Assembly: GCF_023053635.1 (NCBI RefSeq)
Contig: NC_086182.1
Location: 29,745,501 to 29,809,500 of the forward strand
From: Elgaria multicarinata webbii
Lineage: Eukaryota > Chordata > Lepidosauria > Squamata > Anguidae
Length of the DNA stretch: 64,000 bases
Reading direction: 5' to 3'
Part shown: piece by piece, positions 1 to 11,294 of the stretch
Numbering within the stretch: position 1 is the first letter of the stretch
How the letters are laid out: every line of letters begins with the position of its first letter
The notes under the pieces: model-generated
Databases searched by the model: none
The model's input: the letters and a program-made list of their open reading frames with translations, nothing else
What the model was told of the DNA's origin: nothing
Translations under genes and position numbers: made by a program

Positions 1-187
1 TATTGTCTCTAAACAAATATACTTCTGCTGGCTAGATGACCAATCGTTTTTTGATTGTGATCCTAGGTGATCTTTGATTTATGGTTTAATTTGTTTCTAG
101 CTGTGTATATTTATTGTTTTACAGTGTATGATTTTATCTGTACGCCACCCTGAGATCCTAGTGATATAGGGCGGGATACACATGTAA

Positions 188-226
<39 letters not shown>

Positions 227-229
227 ATA
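1..229 (+). repeat. L2-type LINE 3' tail ending in an (AAAT)n run
   Basis: The stretch from about 60 reads through a T-rich tail, the phrase tctgtacgccaccctgagat, and an (AAAT)n run at 186-228. A close relative occurs at 52975-53130, where it follows a recognisable LINE reverse-transcriptase end. That makes this a truncated LINE 3' end rather than a simple microsatellite. Family assignment is by resemblance only. Confidence 0.65.
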
Positions 230-1075
230 GGTTGCATAAAGTTTCTGCTCAATTGTAAATCAATATGTCTGAATTATTGTGGCAACCATTTAATATGCAT
301 GCATACTCAGAAAATGTATGGATTTCAATATAGGAACCTCTCTTTTTTTTCTTGGTAATTTGAACTGACTTGCTTTAAATCAGTCATCTCTAGGACAGAG
401 GACTATTTTTTAAAAAATACTGAATAGCAAGTGGTTGTCATTTTTAAGACTATTTTTATGAGCTTGCAGAATACTCCCATAACTTATATGCTTCCAAGAC
501 CCAAGGCAAATGTAGCTGATTTAGATAATGACAGTAACAAAGCAAACCTGTCTCTCTTCTTTCTTCCTTCCTTTCTTTTTCATTTTTGTTGGATGGGGAA
601 GCCCCAACTCAAACAAACTAGAACAACGATGTCAACCCTTAGGCATAAGTTGAAAAGTCAGACTATGCACAAGAACAGCCACTGACGATCAGTTAGTCTG
701 TGACCATGGATTGAGCTTCTTTCAAGCGTGTATCTGTCTCTCTACTGCAGCTCATCTGAGGTCCATCGATGAGGAAGTAGACGAAGATGGTTTCTTAAGA
801 CCAAAATAACCATGTTGCCTCCTACGTTCAAAGAGAAGATTAGTCAGCTCTTTAAATTTGTTTGGGTCTGTTATGTAGGTCATTTGGGAGGTAGCTGAAA
901 GCTCCGAACATCCTTGAACAATCTGATGGTGCAACAAACCCTGTGGACTAACCAAGAGGAATTTCCGAAGTTGTTGAAGAGCCTTGCAAATGGTCACCAT
1001 TATCGGCTTGGTGTGTGTGTGTGTGTGCAAAATGGGAAGGGGGAGAGAGACATAACACAGAATGAGTGGTTGGCC
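230..1075. other. No gene recognised
   Basis: AT-rich sequence with short open frames on both strands, none resembling a known protein. A short GT run sits near 1010-1027. I see no splice-flanked coding block here. Confidence 0.5.
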
Positions 1076-1077
1076 TA

Positions 1078-1290
1078 TATTTAAATAGTGTGAGAGTTGG
1101 GAGATCCGGGTTCTAGGCCCCACTCAGCCATGGAAGCTCACTAGGTGACTTTGCGCTCAGCCCAGCCTGCCTCACAGGGTTGTTGTTGTGAGGATAAAAT
1201 GGAGGGGAGGATTATGTCCACCGCCTTGGGTTCCTTGGAGGAAAAAAGGTGTGTGGGGGGGAAATGTAATAAATAAATAAATGCATCCTG
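1078..1290 (+). repeat. MIR-like (CORE-type) SINE with (AAAT) tail
   Basis: The phrases 'gagatccgggttctaggccccactcagccatg', shortened here, and 'cacagggttgttgttgtgag' match the order of a MIR-type SINE: a tRNA-like B box, a core, then a LINE-like tail ending in AATAAATAAATAAA. Related copies lie at about 41612-41770 and 56343-56482. The match is from memory of the MIR consensus. Confidence 0.55.
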
Positions 1291-1612
1291 GTGTCAACAT
1301 GATCATAAATCACAAATGCAAGCCTCCACAAATGTATACATTTGGCAAAAAAAAATGAATGGTGATCTTCCTCTTTGAACAAACACACAGCAAGGGCAGG
1401 TTGTTATGAACCCCCAAGTAGGGCAGCATACCCTCCAACATGTCACATAAGAAAATTAGGAAGCCTTGTATACGTGAAGCATCCTGCGATCATCACAACC
1501 TGAGACCACCCTTCCCCGCCTTTGCACATTGCTAAAGGGTTCCCCATCCCTGATTGTTTTGCACTGTATGCACTTACTCTGCAACAGTTTGTCCTGCAAT
1601 GAAGCAGAATAT

Positions 1613-1775
1613 TTATTTATTTATTTATTTATTTAAGCATTTTTATGCCGCCATTCAGCCAAAAAAGGCTCTCACGGTGGCTTACAAAAGTATTTCTTGA
1701 CAGTCCCTGCCCACAGGCTTACAATCTAAAAGTCATGGCACAAAAGGAAAGGGGATTGGGAGGGGGAGGAGGGGG
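1613..1775 (-). repeat. L2-type LINE 3' tail, reverse orientation
   Basis: An (ATTT)n run is followed by 'atgccgccattcagccaaaa' and a gcttacaatctaaaa motif. This is the reverse complement of the usual L2-type end with its A-rich tail. No open frame is preserved. Confidence 0.5.
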
Positions 1776-1815
1776 GAAAGGAAAGCAAATTCAGGCACTA
1801 CAATCTTAGTTGCAA

Positions 1816-2196
1816 AGTTCAGCAGTGACAGTTGGTATGAGGAGGGAAGGGGCTCTCAGCTGGAGCTGGACCCAGGCATGATGGAGAGGTGCCTGGCTGC
1901 TGCTTCCTCCCTCACTGGTGGCCTCTGCAGAGACAGTTGGTAGCAGGAGGGAGGGGGCTCTCAGCTGGAGCTGGACCCAGGCACGGTGGAGAGGTGCCTG
2001 GCTGCTGCTTTCTCCCTCACCGGTGGCCTCTGCAGAGAGAGTTGGTAGGAGGAGGGAAGGGGCTCTCAGCTGGAGCTGGACCCAGGCATGATGGAGAGGT
2101 GCCTGGCTGCTGCTTCCTCCCTCACTGGTGGCCTCTGCAGAGACAGTTGGTACGAGGAGGGAGGGGGCTCTCAGCTGGAGCTGGACCCAGGCACAA
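1816..2196. repeat. 105-bp minisatellite, about 3.6 copies
   Basis: The anchor gacagttggta recurs at 1827, 1932, 2037 (as gagagttggta) and 2142, an exact 105-bp step. Each unit carries gctctcagctggagctggac and ctgcttcctccctcactggt with only a few changes between copies. Because 105 is 3 x 35, open frames run through the array on both strands as 35-residue repeats. The best reading is a GC-rich tandem repeat, not a protein gene, since no flanking exon signals or relatives were seen. Confidence 0.9.
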
Positions 2197-2559
2197 TAAT
2201 TTGTTAGTAAAGTAATCATATTTTTTTAAAAAAATATCCTGACCAATGTTTAATAGAATTAATGCCTGCCGTCTGGTCCTTTGCAAAAGTATGCATCAGA
2301 TTGCAGCCCATGCTAAAACAAGAGGTGTCATCAGTGGCCCTTTATATATTTACTGGGACTTACGCATAGGACTACAGCCCTTGGCAAAACAGGCGGTTTC
2401 ATCAGTGGTCTTGGCAGGGCAGGACGTTGGGGGCAAGATTTAGGGTTGCACTTAGCAGAATGAACGAGAAGGCCCCTAAATGGAGTGGGGTTACAAATTG
2501 CCATGTCAATGAGGGTGGTGGGACAAGACCCTTAAGTCCAGGGTTTAAATCTAAACTGC

Positions 2560-3084
2560 ACCACTAGGTGGCATCTCACCTCTTTCCGCCCAGGAAAAGT
2601 AACCATGGCTACAGTCTTATGCACATTTACCTTGCGGGGTTTCGATTCAGTGGCAGGTGGTGCACGCTGGGGCTGGTAGAGCGGAGGACAGCACAGGTGA
2701 TCAATATTCTATCGAGGTTGCCAGAGGAGGCCAGGAGAAAATCATATAGGGCACTCGACAGCTGCAGGTATACTTGGTTGTCTCTGCCCCACATGGGTGG
2801 GGGACAGGTGGAAGGTCTCTGCCCCACTAACCCCCATTATAGATCCACCTCCGGTTCTATTGAACCTAGTAGATCGACTTGTCCCCAAGAGGCAAAGGAT
2901 GGGTTTTCTTCCTGTGTTCTGTTTTATTGGTGTTACCTGGCTTTTAATAGTGTTTTTATAGCATTTTATTGAATATTTATTGCTTATCAATTTGTTTTTG
3001 GCATATTTATGTTTTGTTTTTACAAAGTTGTACACCACTTTGTGAGGGTTTTATCCTTAAAAACAGCCTAAAAAGCATTTGAAA

Positions 3085-3119
<35 letters not shown>

Positions 3120-3120
3120 A
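2560..3120 (+). repeat. Composite interspersed repeat with LINE-like tail and (AAAT)n
   Basis: The block 2660-2830 (tggtagagcgg..., ggaaggtctctgccccacta) is a diverged copy of sequence at about 28932-29095. It is followed by a T-rich tail and an (AAAT)n run at about 3082-3120, so the unit looks like a retroposed element end. The family could not be named. Confidence 0.5.
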
Positions 3121-3183
3121 TGATGGCTGATGCCAGAATATAATTATATAAAATAATAATAATAGTAATAACAACAACAAATT

Positions 3184-3325
3184 GACCCTGTTCAGATAAC
3201 ATGCTAAGCCATTTTGAGCTAAACATTATGGCTTAGCATGTCATGTGAACCATTCCATGGTGGCTACATAACCACAGTTTAAACATGCTCACTGCCTGGC
3301 CTAACCATAGTTTAGCGTCTTGTCT
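3184..3325. repeat. Foldback DNA element fragment (hAT-type)
   Basis: Starts 'gaccctgttcagataacatg' and contains complementary blocks such as catgctaagcc and ggcttagcatg around 3204-3240. The same TTCAGA...ACC vocabulary recurs at 10541-10750, so these appear to be related short inverted-repeat transposons. Confidence 0.45.
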
Positions 3326-4849
3326 GGAGAGACCCACCCAACCCTTGCAATTCCCTCCAGTTCTCTGCTTCTTCCTCAGCTAACTCATGCCCCATGGAAG
3401 TAGGTGCCCCACATACACTTCCTTGCTTGTGTGGGTCTTGCTTATTCCCCATCCCGTAAGTGCCGCTGTCCTGTGTGAGACACTCAAAAGAGGGTTGATG
3501 CAAGCAGGATCTCACTATAATCCCATAATTGCCCTCGATGGGAAACTGATCTTGGGAACTGTGTGCTTGATGCCCGTTTCCGCCCCTCCCCCCAGGATTT
3601 TCACCTGGAAAGAAAAGAGGCCGCTCTGCACGTGTGCCAAGAACTTGATCGCTGCAGGCATGGGCCGGGGAACGTCGCTGCTGCAAGCGGAAATACCGAA
3701 TGAAACCAGGCCCAGACTGGCCTCATTTCAGCAGGAAAAAACATACCTGTTTCGAAGCATCCCTTTCCTGTAATTGGGAGTAATACTGGGGTCTGCGGCA
3801 AGCGGTGATTGTCAGTCACTGGGCCCTCTGCCTGCTGTGCTCCCTGACAGCCATGGCGGTAATCCCAGAGCTGCCTGCTGTTCCCCAGGCTTTCTCTCGC
3901 AAACTAGGCTAGAGACTGAAGCTGTGAATCAGAGCCAAGGAAAGGCAGAGGAGGACAGGATTGTATAAACATGCCTCAAGGAGTTTCAGCAAGGGCCACT
4001 TTTCTCACATTTGCATGGCAAACTGCATCGCTGGCACCGTCCCTGAAAGATAGAGCCCTGATCCTCCTCTTTGACGTTGCTTTACCTCTAGCTCTGGTAC
4101 CCAAACCAGCAACCTATCCATGCAAGGGTCAGAGACCTACACACCACGTTGCTTTATTTTATTTTATTTTTTAAAAAAACCCTATCCTGATCTGGGGAAA
4201 TATCACCCAATTAGTACTGCAGTAATATGTGGGCCTGGGGTGGGGCAGAAGGCTCCAATAACATCCCTGAATTTTTATCTTCCCAGATGCTCGTCTCTGT
4301 CCTGTTCTCTTCCTGGATTTTCATTTGCTGGGAAGAGAATGATTCAAATATGGACATCCAACGTGGATGTCTGCTTTACCCATTTCTCCCCCTGGAGTGT
4401 GTTGCTATTATATGAAACAGTGGACCAATTCAGTGCTCACTTAAACCGGTCAGATCTCCTTTGAGTTAAGACAACATGACCTGAACTTCCCCCACTTCCA
4501 AAACACAAATATGATTACTCTGACCCAGTTTAAATGCGTAATAATTTGCTAGCACAAGTCGTCACTGCTGCTTCTTTCCTCGAGTGAATTTTTTCCCGCT
4601 TTCCTAATCATTTCCCTTCCCCTATTAGGTGTTTGGCAAGCGGGAAAAGATCCACGTGCAAATATAATTTCAGCATCCTGCAATGAACGATGGGGAGACA
4701 ATACTTCTTAAACAAGGAGATGCTGACAGACAGCCACACCTTATCCTTATCCTAAATGTTCTCTGGCCTTAAATTTCAAATAAGGTCATGCCCATTCTAT
4801 GGGTATTGTGATAGATTGATCTGCATCAACTCAGTGCTTCTCTAGTCTG

Positions 4850-4980
4850 AGGCCGTAGCTAGACCTAAGGTTTATCCCAGGATTGTCCTGGGGTCAAACC
4901 TGTTCAACTAAGTGCCACACAGGGCATCCAGCGCTCAGGCAGGGATGAACCTGGGATGATCCTGGGTCTAGCTATGGCCT
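4850..4980. mobile_element. Short MITE with 16-bp terminal inverted repeats
   Basis: The left end aggccgtagctagacc (4850-4865) is the near-exact reverse complement of the right end ggtctagctatggcct (4965-4980), with one mismatch. There is no internal coding frame. Flanking octamers do not match, so the target duplication is lost or the true ends lie slightly further out. The TAGACC core resembles the ends of the element at 49328-49828. Confidence 0.65.
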
Positions 4981-5198
4981 GAATCTCCGGGTAATAAATA
5001 AAACGTGTCCCGTCAATTGTTTTTCACTGGGGCATGTCAGTGAAAGTCCTACAAGTTCCTCTTAACAATTCTGATGGGGAGTTTAGCCTTGCGTTCGGGT
5101 GATGCAACCGGAGCTATGCCTATTTTAAAAAAAGGTTAATAAAACGCCACCTAAATTTGAGGCAGACTTGGAGGTTGCTGTTCAGAAGAATCACCAGC

Positions 5199-5204
5199 AT
5201 TATT

Positions 5205-5235
<31 letters not shown>

Positions 5236-5625
5236 TTGCATTTCAGCCGAAGCCCTCTGAGCAGTTTCCAAACATCAAAACCGTGAAAACCGTTCAAAAT
5301 ATAAAACAAACAACAGTATAAAAGCATAGTATAAAATGCAATATAAAAGCACAACCAGGATAAAACCGAGCAGCAATGCAGAAATTAATGCAGATTTAAA
5401 ACACAAATTTAAAACAGCAAAGTTTAAAATGAAGTTGATAGTCTGTTAAAATACTGACAAAATACAAAAGGTCTTCCCCTGGCATCTAAAAAAGAGTATA
5501 ACGTAGGTGCCAGGCGAACCTCTCTAGGGATCTCATTCCACAGCCTGGGTGCCACAGCAGAGAAGGCCCCCCTCCTGGTAGGATGGGAATTGTTTTGAGA
5601 TAAGCCCAAAGCATTTTGCTGAGGT
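5199..5625 (-). mobile_element. L2-type LINE 3' end with ORF2 C-terminal remnant
   Basis: On the - strand a 61-codon frame (5609-5424) carries AFSAVAPRLWNEIPREVRLA, the typical 'wraps up' end of L2 reverse-transcriptase ORF2. It is followed by an A-rich 3' UTR and a tail at 5199-5238. The copy is strongly 5'-truncated, as most L2 copies are. It is not a host gene. Confidence 0.75.
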
Positions 5626-5809
5626 TAACACATTTCTCAGTGGTGCCACTCATGGGAAGGCATAGAAAGTGTTAATGTGAGTTGTTAGGCAAGCTGTGCT
5701 ATGGGGCACACCACTTGCTTCTCACCAGCATACATTGGGTGTCTGATGGGATGGTGCAAAAACTCCATGTGGTGGGTAAAACATTGATGGCTCCTGGGAC
5801 TAGATCTTT

Positions 5810-5987
5810 CAGTAGTGGAGGCTGGTGCCTCCAATGTCAGCAGGGCAGTGAATCCATTCTGGGTTTCAGTCAGAACCAGTCAGAACTCTAAAGGGGCTTT
5901 GCACCTTGGATAGGTCTTTTAGAGTTCTGACTGAAACCTGGAGTAGAGACACCATGCCACTGACATCGGAACCACCAACCTTCACTG
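5810..5987. mobile_element. 178-bp foldback hAT-type MITE
   Basis: Left end CAGTAGTGGAGGCTGGTG and right end ACCACCAACCTTCACTG are imperfect inverted complements. Inner arms (gtttcagtcagaac at about 5865 and gttctgactgaaac at about 5925) also pair. A CAG...CTG terminus is usual for hAT elements. The 8-bp flanks do not match, so this copy looks old. Confidence 0.6.
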
Positions 5988-6169
5988 GCCGGCAGCAAAT
6001 TCACCTGAAATGACATTCCGTAGCAGCTTGAGCACTTTCATCTTGGGAGAGACTTCAAAGGGATTTCGAAGGAAGTAAAAGGAGGGATAGATGAGAGCTG
6101 GCTGGTACCGAGTGTGAAACCAAATTGCAGCATGGACTCTGCCTTCTTCCTTCCAAGGAGCCATCAGGT

Positions 6170-6883
6170 TGCCATTGATACTTGGCTCAGCAATACTATA
6201 AATGAGAAGGATCTTGGAATTGTTGTAGATCACAAGCTAAATATGAGCCAACAGTGTGATATGGCTGCAAGAAAGGCAAATGCTATTTTGAACTGTATTT
6301 ATAGAAGTATAGCTTCCAAATCGTGTGAGGTACTGGTTCCTCTCTATTCGGCCCTGGTTAGGCCTCATCTTGAGTATTGCATCCAGTTCTGGGCTCCACA
6401 CTTCAAGAAGGATGCAGACAAGCTGGAGCGTGTTCAGAGGAGGGCAACCAGGATGATCAGGGGTCTAGAAACAAAGCCCTATGAAGAGAGGCTGAAAGAA
6501 CTGGGCATGTTTAGAGAAGAGAAGATTGAGGGGAGACATGATAGTACTCTTCAAATACTTGAAAGGTTGTCACACAGAGGAGGGCTAGGATCTCTTCTTG
6601 ATCCTCCCAGAGTGCAGGACACGGAATAACGGGCTCAAGTTAAAGGAAGCCAAATTCCAGCTGGACATCAGGAAAACTTTCCTGACTGTTAGAGCAGTAC
6701 GACAATGGAATCAGTTACCTAGGGAGGTTGTGGGCTGTTCCACACTAGAGGCCTTCAAGAAGCAGCTGGACAACCATCTGTCAGGGATGCTTTAGGGTGG
6801 ATTTCTGCATTGAGCAGGGGGTTGGACTCAATGGCCTTATAGGCCCCTTCCAACTCTACTATTCTATGATTCTATGATTTACA
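6170..6883 (+). mobile_element. CR1 LINE 3' end (reverse transcriptase tail), broken
   Basis: The frame from 6174 reads LGIVVDHKLNMSQQCDMAAR, YCIQFWAPHFKKDADKLERV and YEERLKELGMF. It then shifts frame near 6520-6600 and resumes with LDIRKTFLTVRAVRQWNQLP and LDNHLSGML before stopping at about 6795. The 3' UTR ends in the CR1 hallmark attctatgattctatgatt (6862-6880). This is the C-terminal part of ORF2 from a 5'-truncated CR1 copy. The reading frame is interrupted, so the copy is dead. Confidence 0.9.
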
Positions 6884-7302
6884 GAATAAAAGTCAGCACA
6901 ATAACCAATCTGACCACCTGGAGGCTCTGTTTGGTGTCACTGTGCATGCTACTCCAGCCTTTTAAGATATAGAGTGATGGGGAATGATTAATGCTAGTCT
7001 GCCACGGTTGAAACTATTGCCCCTAGATCAATGTAGGCCACATCGTGCCAAGGAATGGGAATAATTGCTTGTCCTTGGTAATGGATTTGATCTGAACTCA
7101 TAACCTAAATACCGTTGACTGTCATGCCTGAGTCCTCCAAAATCGACAGCTGCCAATCATGAGTCACTTGAAATTCCCATCCTGTTTATACTTTGGGGGA
7201 GTTGTGGGGTCGGGGAGGTCATCTCTGAATTCCATGTCTCTGCCATGACTGTATTTGTCCCACTATCATAGCCTAAGCAGATGTTTGCATCTGAGAGAGG
7301 GG

Positions 7303-7338
7303 GGAGAGAGAGAGAGAGAGAGAGATGGAGAGAGAGAA
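7303..7338. repeat. (GA)n microsatellite
   Basis: A run of GA dinucleotides interrupted by atgg. It is probably variable in length between individuals. Confidence 0.85.
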
Positions 7339-8189
7339 AACAAACCAGACAATTTCATTCAAGGAGAGAAAGAGCTCTATGGTATCAGCAGTAAATGATT
7401 CACTCCCTAAAGTGCCTCTGGTTGCCTAACTATAGCCAAAGAAGATGTTTTATGTGGCCAACCACATTGTTGGAAGGTGTGACTCATGCTGTTTGGTTAC
7501 TGTATGCCGTGTGTCTATTTTTAATTCATTTACAGAGCATCCTCCGCAGGCCGTGCTTCAACAGCCTGCATTGCTGGATAGTGGAGGTTGCAAAAACAAC
7601 AGCTGGAGACAGACACAGTGTGATGGCAGTAAGGCCAAAATTATATCGGTATAGTGTGTCTGTGAGAATGAGAAAGAGAGAAAGGGGGTCATCAGATAAG
7701 TGTTTAATTGCACGCTCGTTACTGGGCACTCACGGATTTTCGTGGGTCCCTCTCATGATAGCGTCTGCCTCCTGCATGCCTCTCGCCCCTTCTAGCCTTC
7801 ACGTGACAAAAAACCACCCCAGTACGTCTGACTTACTTTTTGTAATGGGACTTGACACTACATCTTGCTGTGTGCAGGAGAAGCAGCGGAATCAAAACGG
7901 TCCACTGAATAGGCCACGCACATGTGGTTTACTTCCCCTTTTCTCTCCCTTGAGAATGAGGATGTGATGAGGGACAAATGCACGGGCAGAGAAGCAACGG
8001 TAAGGAAACACGATTCTCCCCCCGTGTGATGAGGCTCAAAGTTCGAGAGACTTCCTGGGCCTCGATCTTTAATATGTTTCTGGTGGTGAGAAGTTTGATA
8101 ACTCTGTGTTTTTTATTTATTTTAATATGTAATTATTTACAGCATTTATATATCGTTCCACATCTAAGCAGATTCTGGAGCACTGAAGA

Positions 8190-8522
8190 ATTTTATTTAT
8201 TTATTTATTGCATTTTTATACCGCCCAATAGCCGAAGCTCTCTGGGCAGTTCACAAAACTTAAAACCATTCAAAGTATAAAACAAACAGTATAAAAGCAT
8301 GATATAAAAGCACAACCAGAATAAAATCAGCAGCAGTGCAGAAATACAAATTTAAATTACAAATTTGTAACAGCAAAGTTAAAGTTAAGTTTATAGACTG
8401 TTAAAATGCTGAGAGAATAAAAGGGTCTTCACCTGGTGTCTGAAAGAATATAGTTTAGGTGCCAGGTGAACCTCCTTAGGGAGCTCATTCCACAGTCAGG
8501 GTGCCACAGCAGAGAAGGCCCG
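8190..8522 (-). repeat. L2-type LINE 3' end, reverse orientation
   Basis: Contains ttttataccgcccaatagcc and agctctctgggcagttcaca, shared with copies at 37997-38160 and 42235-42290. An A-rich stretch and an ORF2-end remnant follow (gagctcattccacagtcagg, the reverse of the LWNEIP-type motif seen at 5520). Confidence 0.7.
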
Positions 8523-8870
8523 ATATTTTATTTATTTATTAAAACATTTGTATCCTACCCTATATCACTGGGATCTCAGGGCAACATACAGATAGAATCA
8601 GAACAAAATCTGAAAATCAGAATAAAAGATAAAATGTTAAAAGATTTTTTTAAAAATCATTATTTTTAAAAAAAACAGAGCTGGAATAAAAACCGTGGTT
8701 GGTCAGTCAAGGATGGTTTCCTGAAATAAAGATGTTTGCAAGAGGCACGAGAAATCAAACTCCCACAGTGGCCATTGGTCCATGTGGAACCACCAGGAGC
8801 ATGTACTTCAATGACCTCAGTGACAGGGCAGGTCGATAGGGGCGAAGGTGATCTCACAGGTTTTTGGTTG
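8523..8870 (-). repeat. Second L2-type tail abutting the first
   Basis: Begins with ttttatttatttattaaaac and 'atcctaccctatatcactgg', then ends with gtccatgtggaaccaccagg and gacagggcaggtcgat. The same pieces in the same order occur at 27820-28230, so both are reverse-oriented copies of one family. Here it lies directly next to the 8190-8522 copy, suggesting insertion into or beside the older tail. Confidence 0.6.
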
Positions 8871-9089
8871 GTTCTCTCACATCCCTGGAATGTCACCGCA
8901 GTTATGGAAGCAGATAGCTTTCGGACAGTGATTCTCAAACCGTGGGGTGTGTGTTTCCAGGGGAGAAAAGGTTAGCCTCACCTAACTTGGAGCAAACCAG
9001 GCAGTTAGGAAGAATTTGGAGTGGCAAGCCCTTTGGTTGGTAGCTTCTTGCAATATGGCGGGATTTTAAGCAGGGTATTACACAGGTGA

Positions 9090-9502
9090 CCCCAACCTAT
9101 TGCCCTGCTCGTGCTCTTCGCTCCTCTGATGCCATGTTTTTCGCCTGCCCAAGGGTCTCTACTTCCCTTGCTCGGCTTCGTCCATTTTCTTCCGCTGCCC
9201 CTTATGCCTGGAACACTCTTCCAGAACATTTGAGAACTACAAGTTCAACCGCAGCTTTTAAAGCTCAGCTAAAAACTTTTCTTTTTCCTAAAGCTTTTAA
9301 AACTTGATTTTGTTCTGACTTTATACTGTTAGTTTTACCCTACCCAGTGCCTGTTTACCCTACCCTGTGCCTGTTTGCATTCTCTTCCCCTCCTTATTGT
9401 TTTATTATGATTTTATTAGAATGTAAGCCTATGCGGCAGGGTCTTGCTATTTACTGTTTTACTCTGTACAGCACCATGTACATTGATGGTGCTATATAAA
9501 TA

Positions 9503-9550
<48 letters not shown>
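9090..9550 (+). mobile_element. LINE 3' end (L2/Vingi-like) with (AAT)n tail
   Basis: The frame 9086-9307 reads ARLRPFSSAAPYAWNTLPEH and AFKAQLKTFLFPKAF, a reverse-transcriptase C-terminus. It is followed by ccctacccagtgcctg repeats, the phrase gtgctatataaataaa and an (AAT)n run (about 9500-9550). A second copy of the same 3' end is at 56880-57200. The exact clade is not certain. Confidence 0.75.
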
Positions 9551-9748
9551 CTACTGGAACCAAACCGGTTGCAGTCACATATTCTAAGTGCCCCTCATGT
9601 GAGTTGCTGCATGTAGGAATCTTTCAGACCTTTACTTAGGGTGGCTTGAATAGATCTCAGACGTTGCAAAAGCACATCAGAATTTCCGGGTTACATCTTG
9701 GAGGAGTTTGCCAAATGAAACTTCCCCTTAAATACTCTTTTCAGCTTT

Positions 9749-9852
9749 CATAGAATCATAGAATAGCAGAGTTGGAAGGGGCCTACAAGGCCATCGAGTC
9801 CAACCCCCTGCTCAATGCAGGAATCCACCCTAAAGCATCCCTGACAGTTGGT
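9749..9852 (-). repeat. CR1 3' tail fragment, reverse orientation
   Basis: Reads tcatagaatcatagaatagc then ttggaaggggcctacaaggc, the reverse complement of the CR1 end seen at 6800-6880. Only about 100 bp remains. Confidence 0.85.
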
Positions 9853-10540
9853 TAATCTCCCTGACATGACATGAACCAACTTTTGTTGCTATCGGTTAAT
9901 GGTCATATTTGTAGTATGTCTTCATAAACGCAGGCCTGAAGGAGGTGTCCACTAAACTCTCAAGGTTTGTTTCTAATAAGATCAGAGGTTTTCCTTCCAA
10001 GGTGACATTCTTCCTGACCGTCTCTTCTTTGGTTTTTGACTTCTGGGGCCTGTGATAAAAATCTTCAGATGTTAACTTTTCTTTGCTGCTCTGTGCTGTC
10101 CCCATGTGGCTAAATGCTGCGTTTCACTTTCTACTGAAGCGTTTTGGCTGCATCAGGCAAGATCATCCATTGACCTAGATCCTTCACTTTACATTTCTTC
10201 TTTTTTCTTTCTCCCTATTTTTTTTATGATTACTTTTGCAGAAGGGATTTCATTTTGCGTTGGCATCTGAGCCTTTCAGGTTTTCGGAGAGAGGTTTGGT
10301 TTGAATCACATTTATCTCTCTCTTCCAGTTGACTTCTTCTCCATGTTCACCTTTCCCTCACCTGCTGCTCTTGTGTGCCTATGATCTCTTACTTTCTTTT
10401 ACTGTCATTTTCTTGCCATCCATCTGTTCCCATGCTTGGCTAAGTTTAATGTTTTTTAATGAACCTGGTGAGCACATTTTCTGCAAAATATTGAGAGCAA
10501 TTAAATAACAGCCGCTTGTTGGCAACAGCAGGTGTAAATG

Positions 10541-10750
10541 TCCCTGTTCAGAAGACACCTTAAACCACAGCTTTAACCACAGTGGTTAAGCCAGAAAGCT
10601 GGGCCATGTTCAGAAGACACCTTAAACCTTGAAAGCCTTATTCACCATGGTTAAAGCCATGGTTTAAGATGTCTTCTGAACACGGCCTGACTTTCTGGCT
10701 TAACCACTGTGGTTAAAGCCATGGTTTAAGGTGTCTTCCGAATGAGGCCA
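10541..10750. repeat. Nested palindromic foldback element
   Basis: The block ttcagaagacaccttaaacc (10547 on) recurs at about 10610 and is inverted at about 10655 and 10715 (ggtttaaggtgtcttccgaa). A second pair is ttaaccacagtggttaagcc against ggcttaaccactgtggttaa. The whole can fold into one long hairpin. It is probably a non-autonomous hAT-type element, or two partial copies in opposite orientation. Confidence 0.65.
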
Positions 10751-11239
10751 ACTTTCAATACCTGATTTTGCCAGTGTGTTCTAAGATCCTCAGCAGTCTT
10801 TTTTTTTTCATCAGTTTCACCATATTTTAAAAAGAAAGGGTATTAGATACCTGTATCCAAGTAATACAGCATAGGAGAGGGGACAGGAACACATACAAAA
10901 CCAGAGACGCCTGTGATGTCACCTGTACATACACTATGAATCTGGGTGTATTCATGTTATGACTCTGTCTTTTCTGGTAAGTAGATCTAGAGTGAGAGTG
11001 GTATGAGTGAGAGGAGGTATGATGCATTTGCAAGTATGAGATGATTGACTGAGTGAGCGTGTTTGCGTGAAATGATGGGGTATATAAACAGGGAGCCATG
11101 CTTGCGTAGCTTAGACAGGGAACCGATAAGGAAGAGTTTGGATAGGGCTCGTGAAAGGATGGATAGTGAGGACATAGATGGTGATTAAGATTTGTGTCTA
11201 TAGGATTAAAGTGGGAATTACGTGTTTGAGGGGGAAGGA

Positions 11240-11241
<2 letters not shown>

Positions 11242-11291
<50 letters not shown>
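11242..11291. repeat. (TA)25 microsatellite
   Basis: A pure TA run of about 50 bp. It borders the GC-rich block that starts at 11292. Confidence 0.95.

Positions 11292-11294
<3 letters not shown>

Noticed and set aside
1816-2196. CRISPR-like array
   Set aside because: There are no distinct repeats separated by unique spacers. The whole 105-bp unit repeats head to tail, and the genome is vertebrate.
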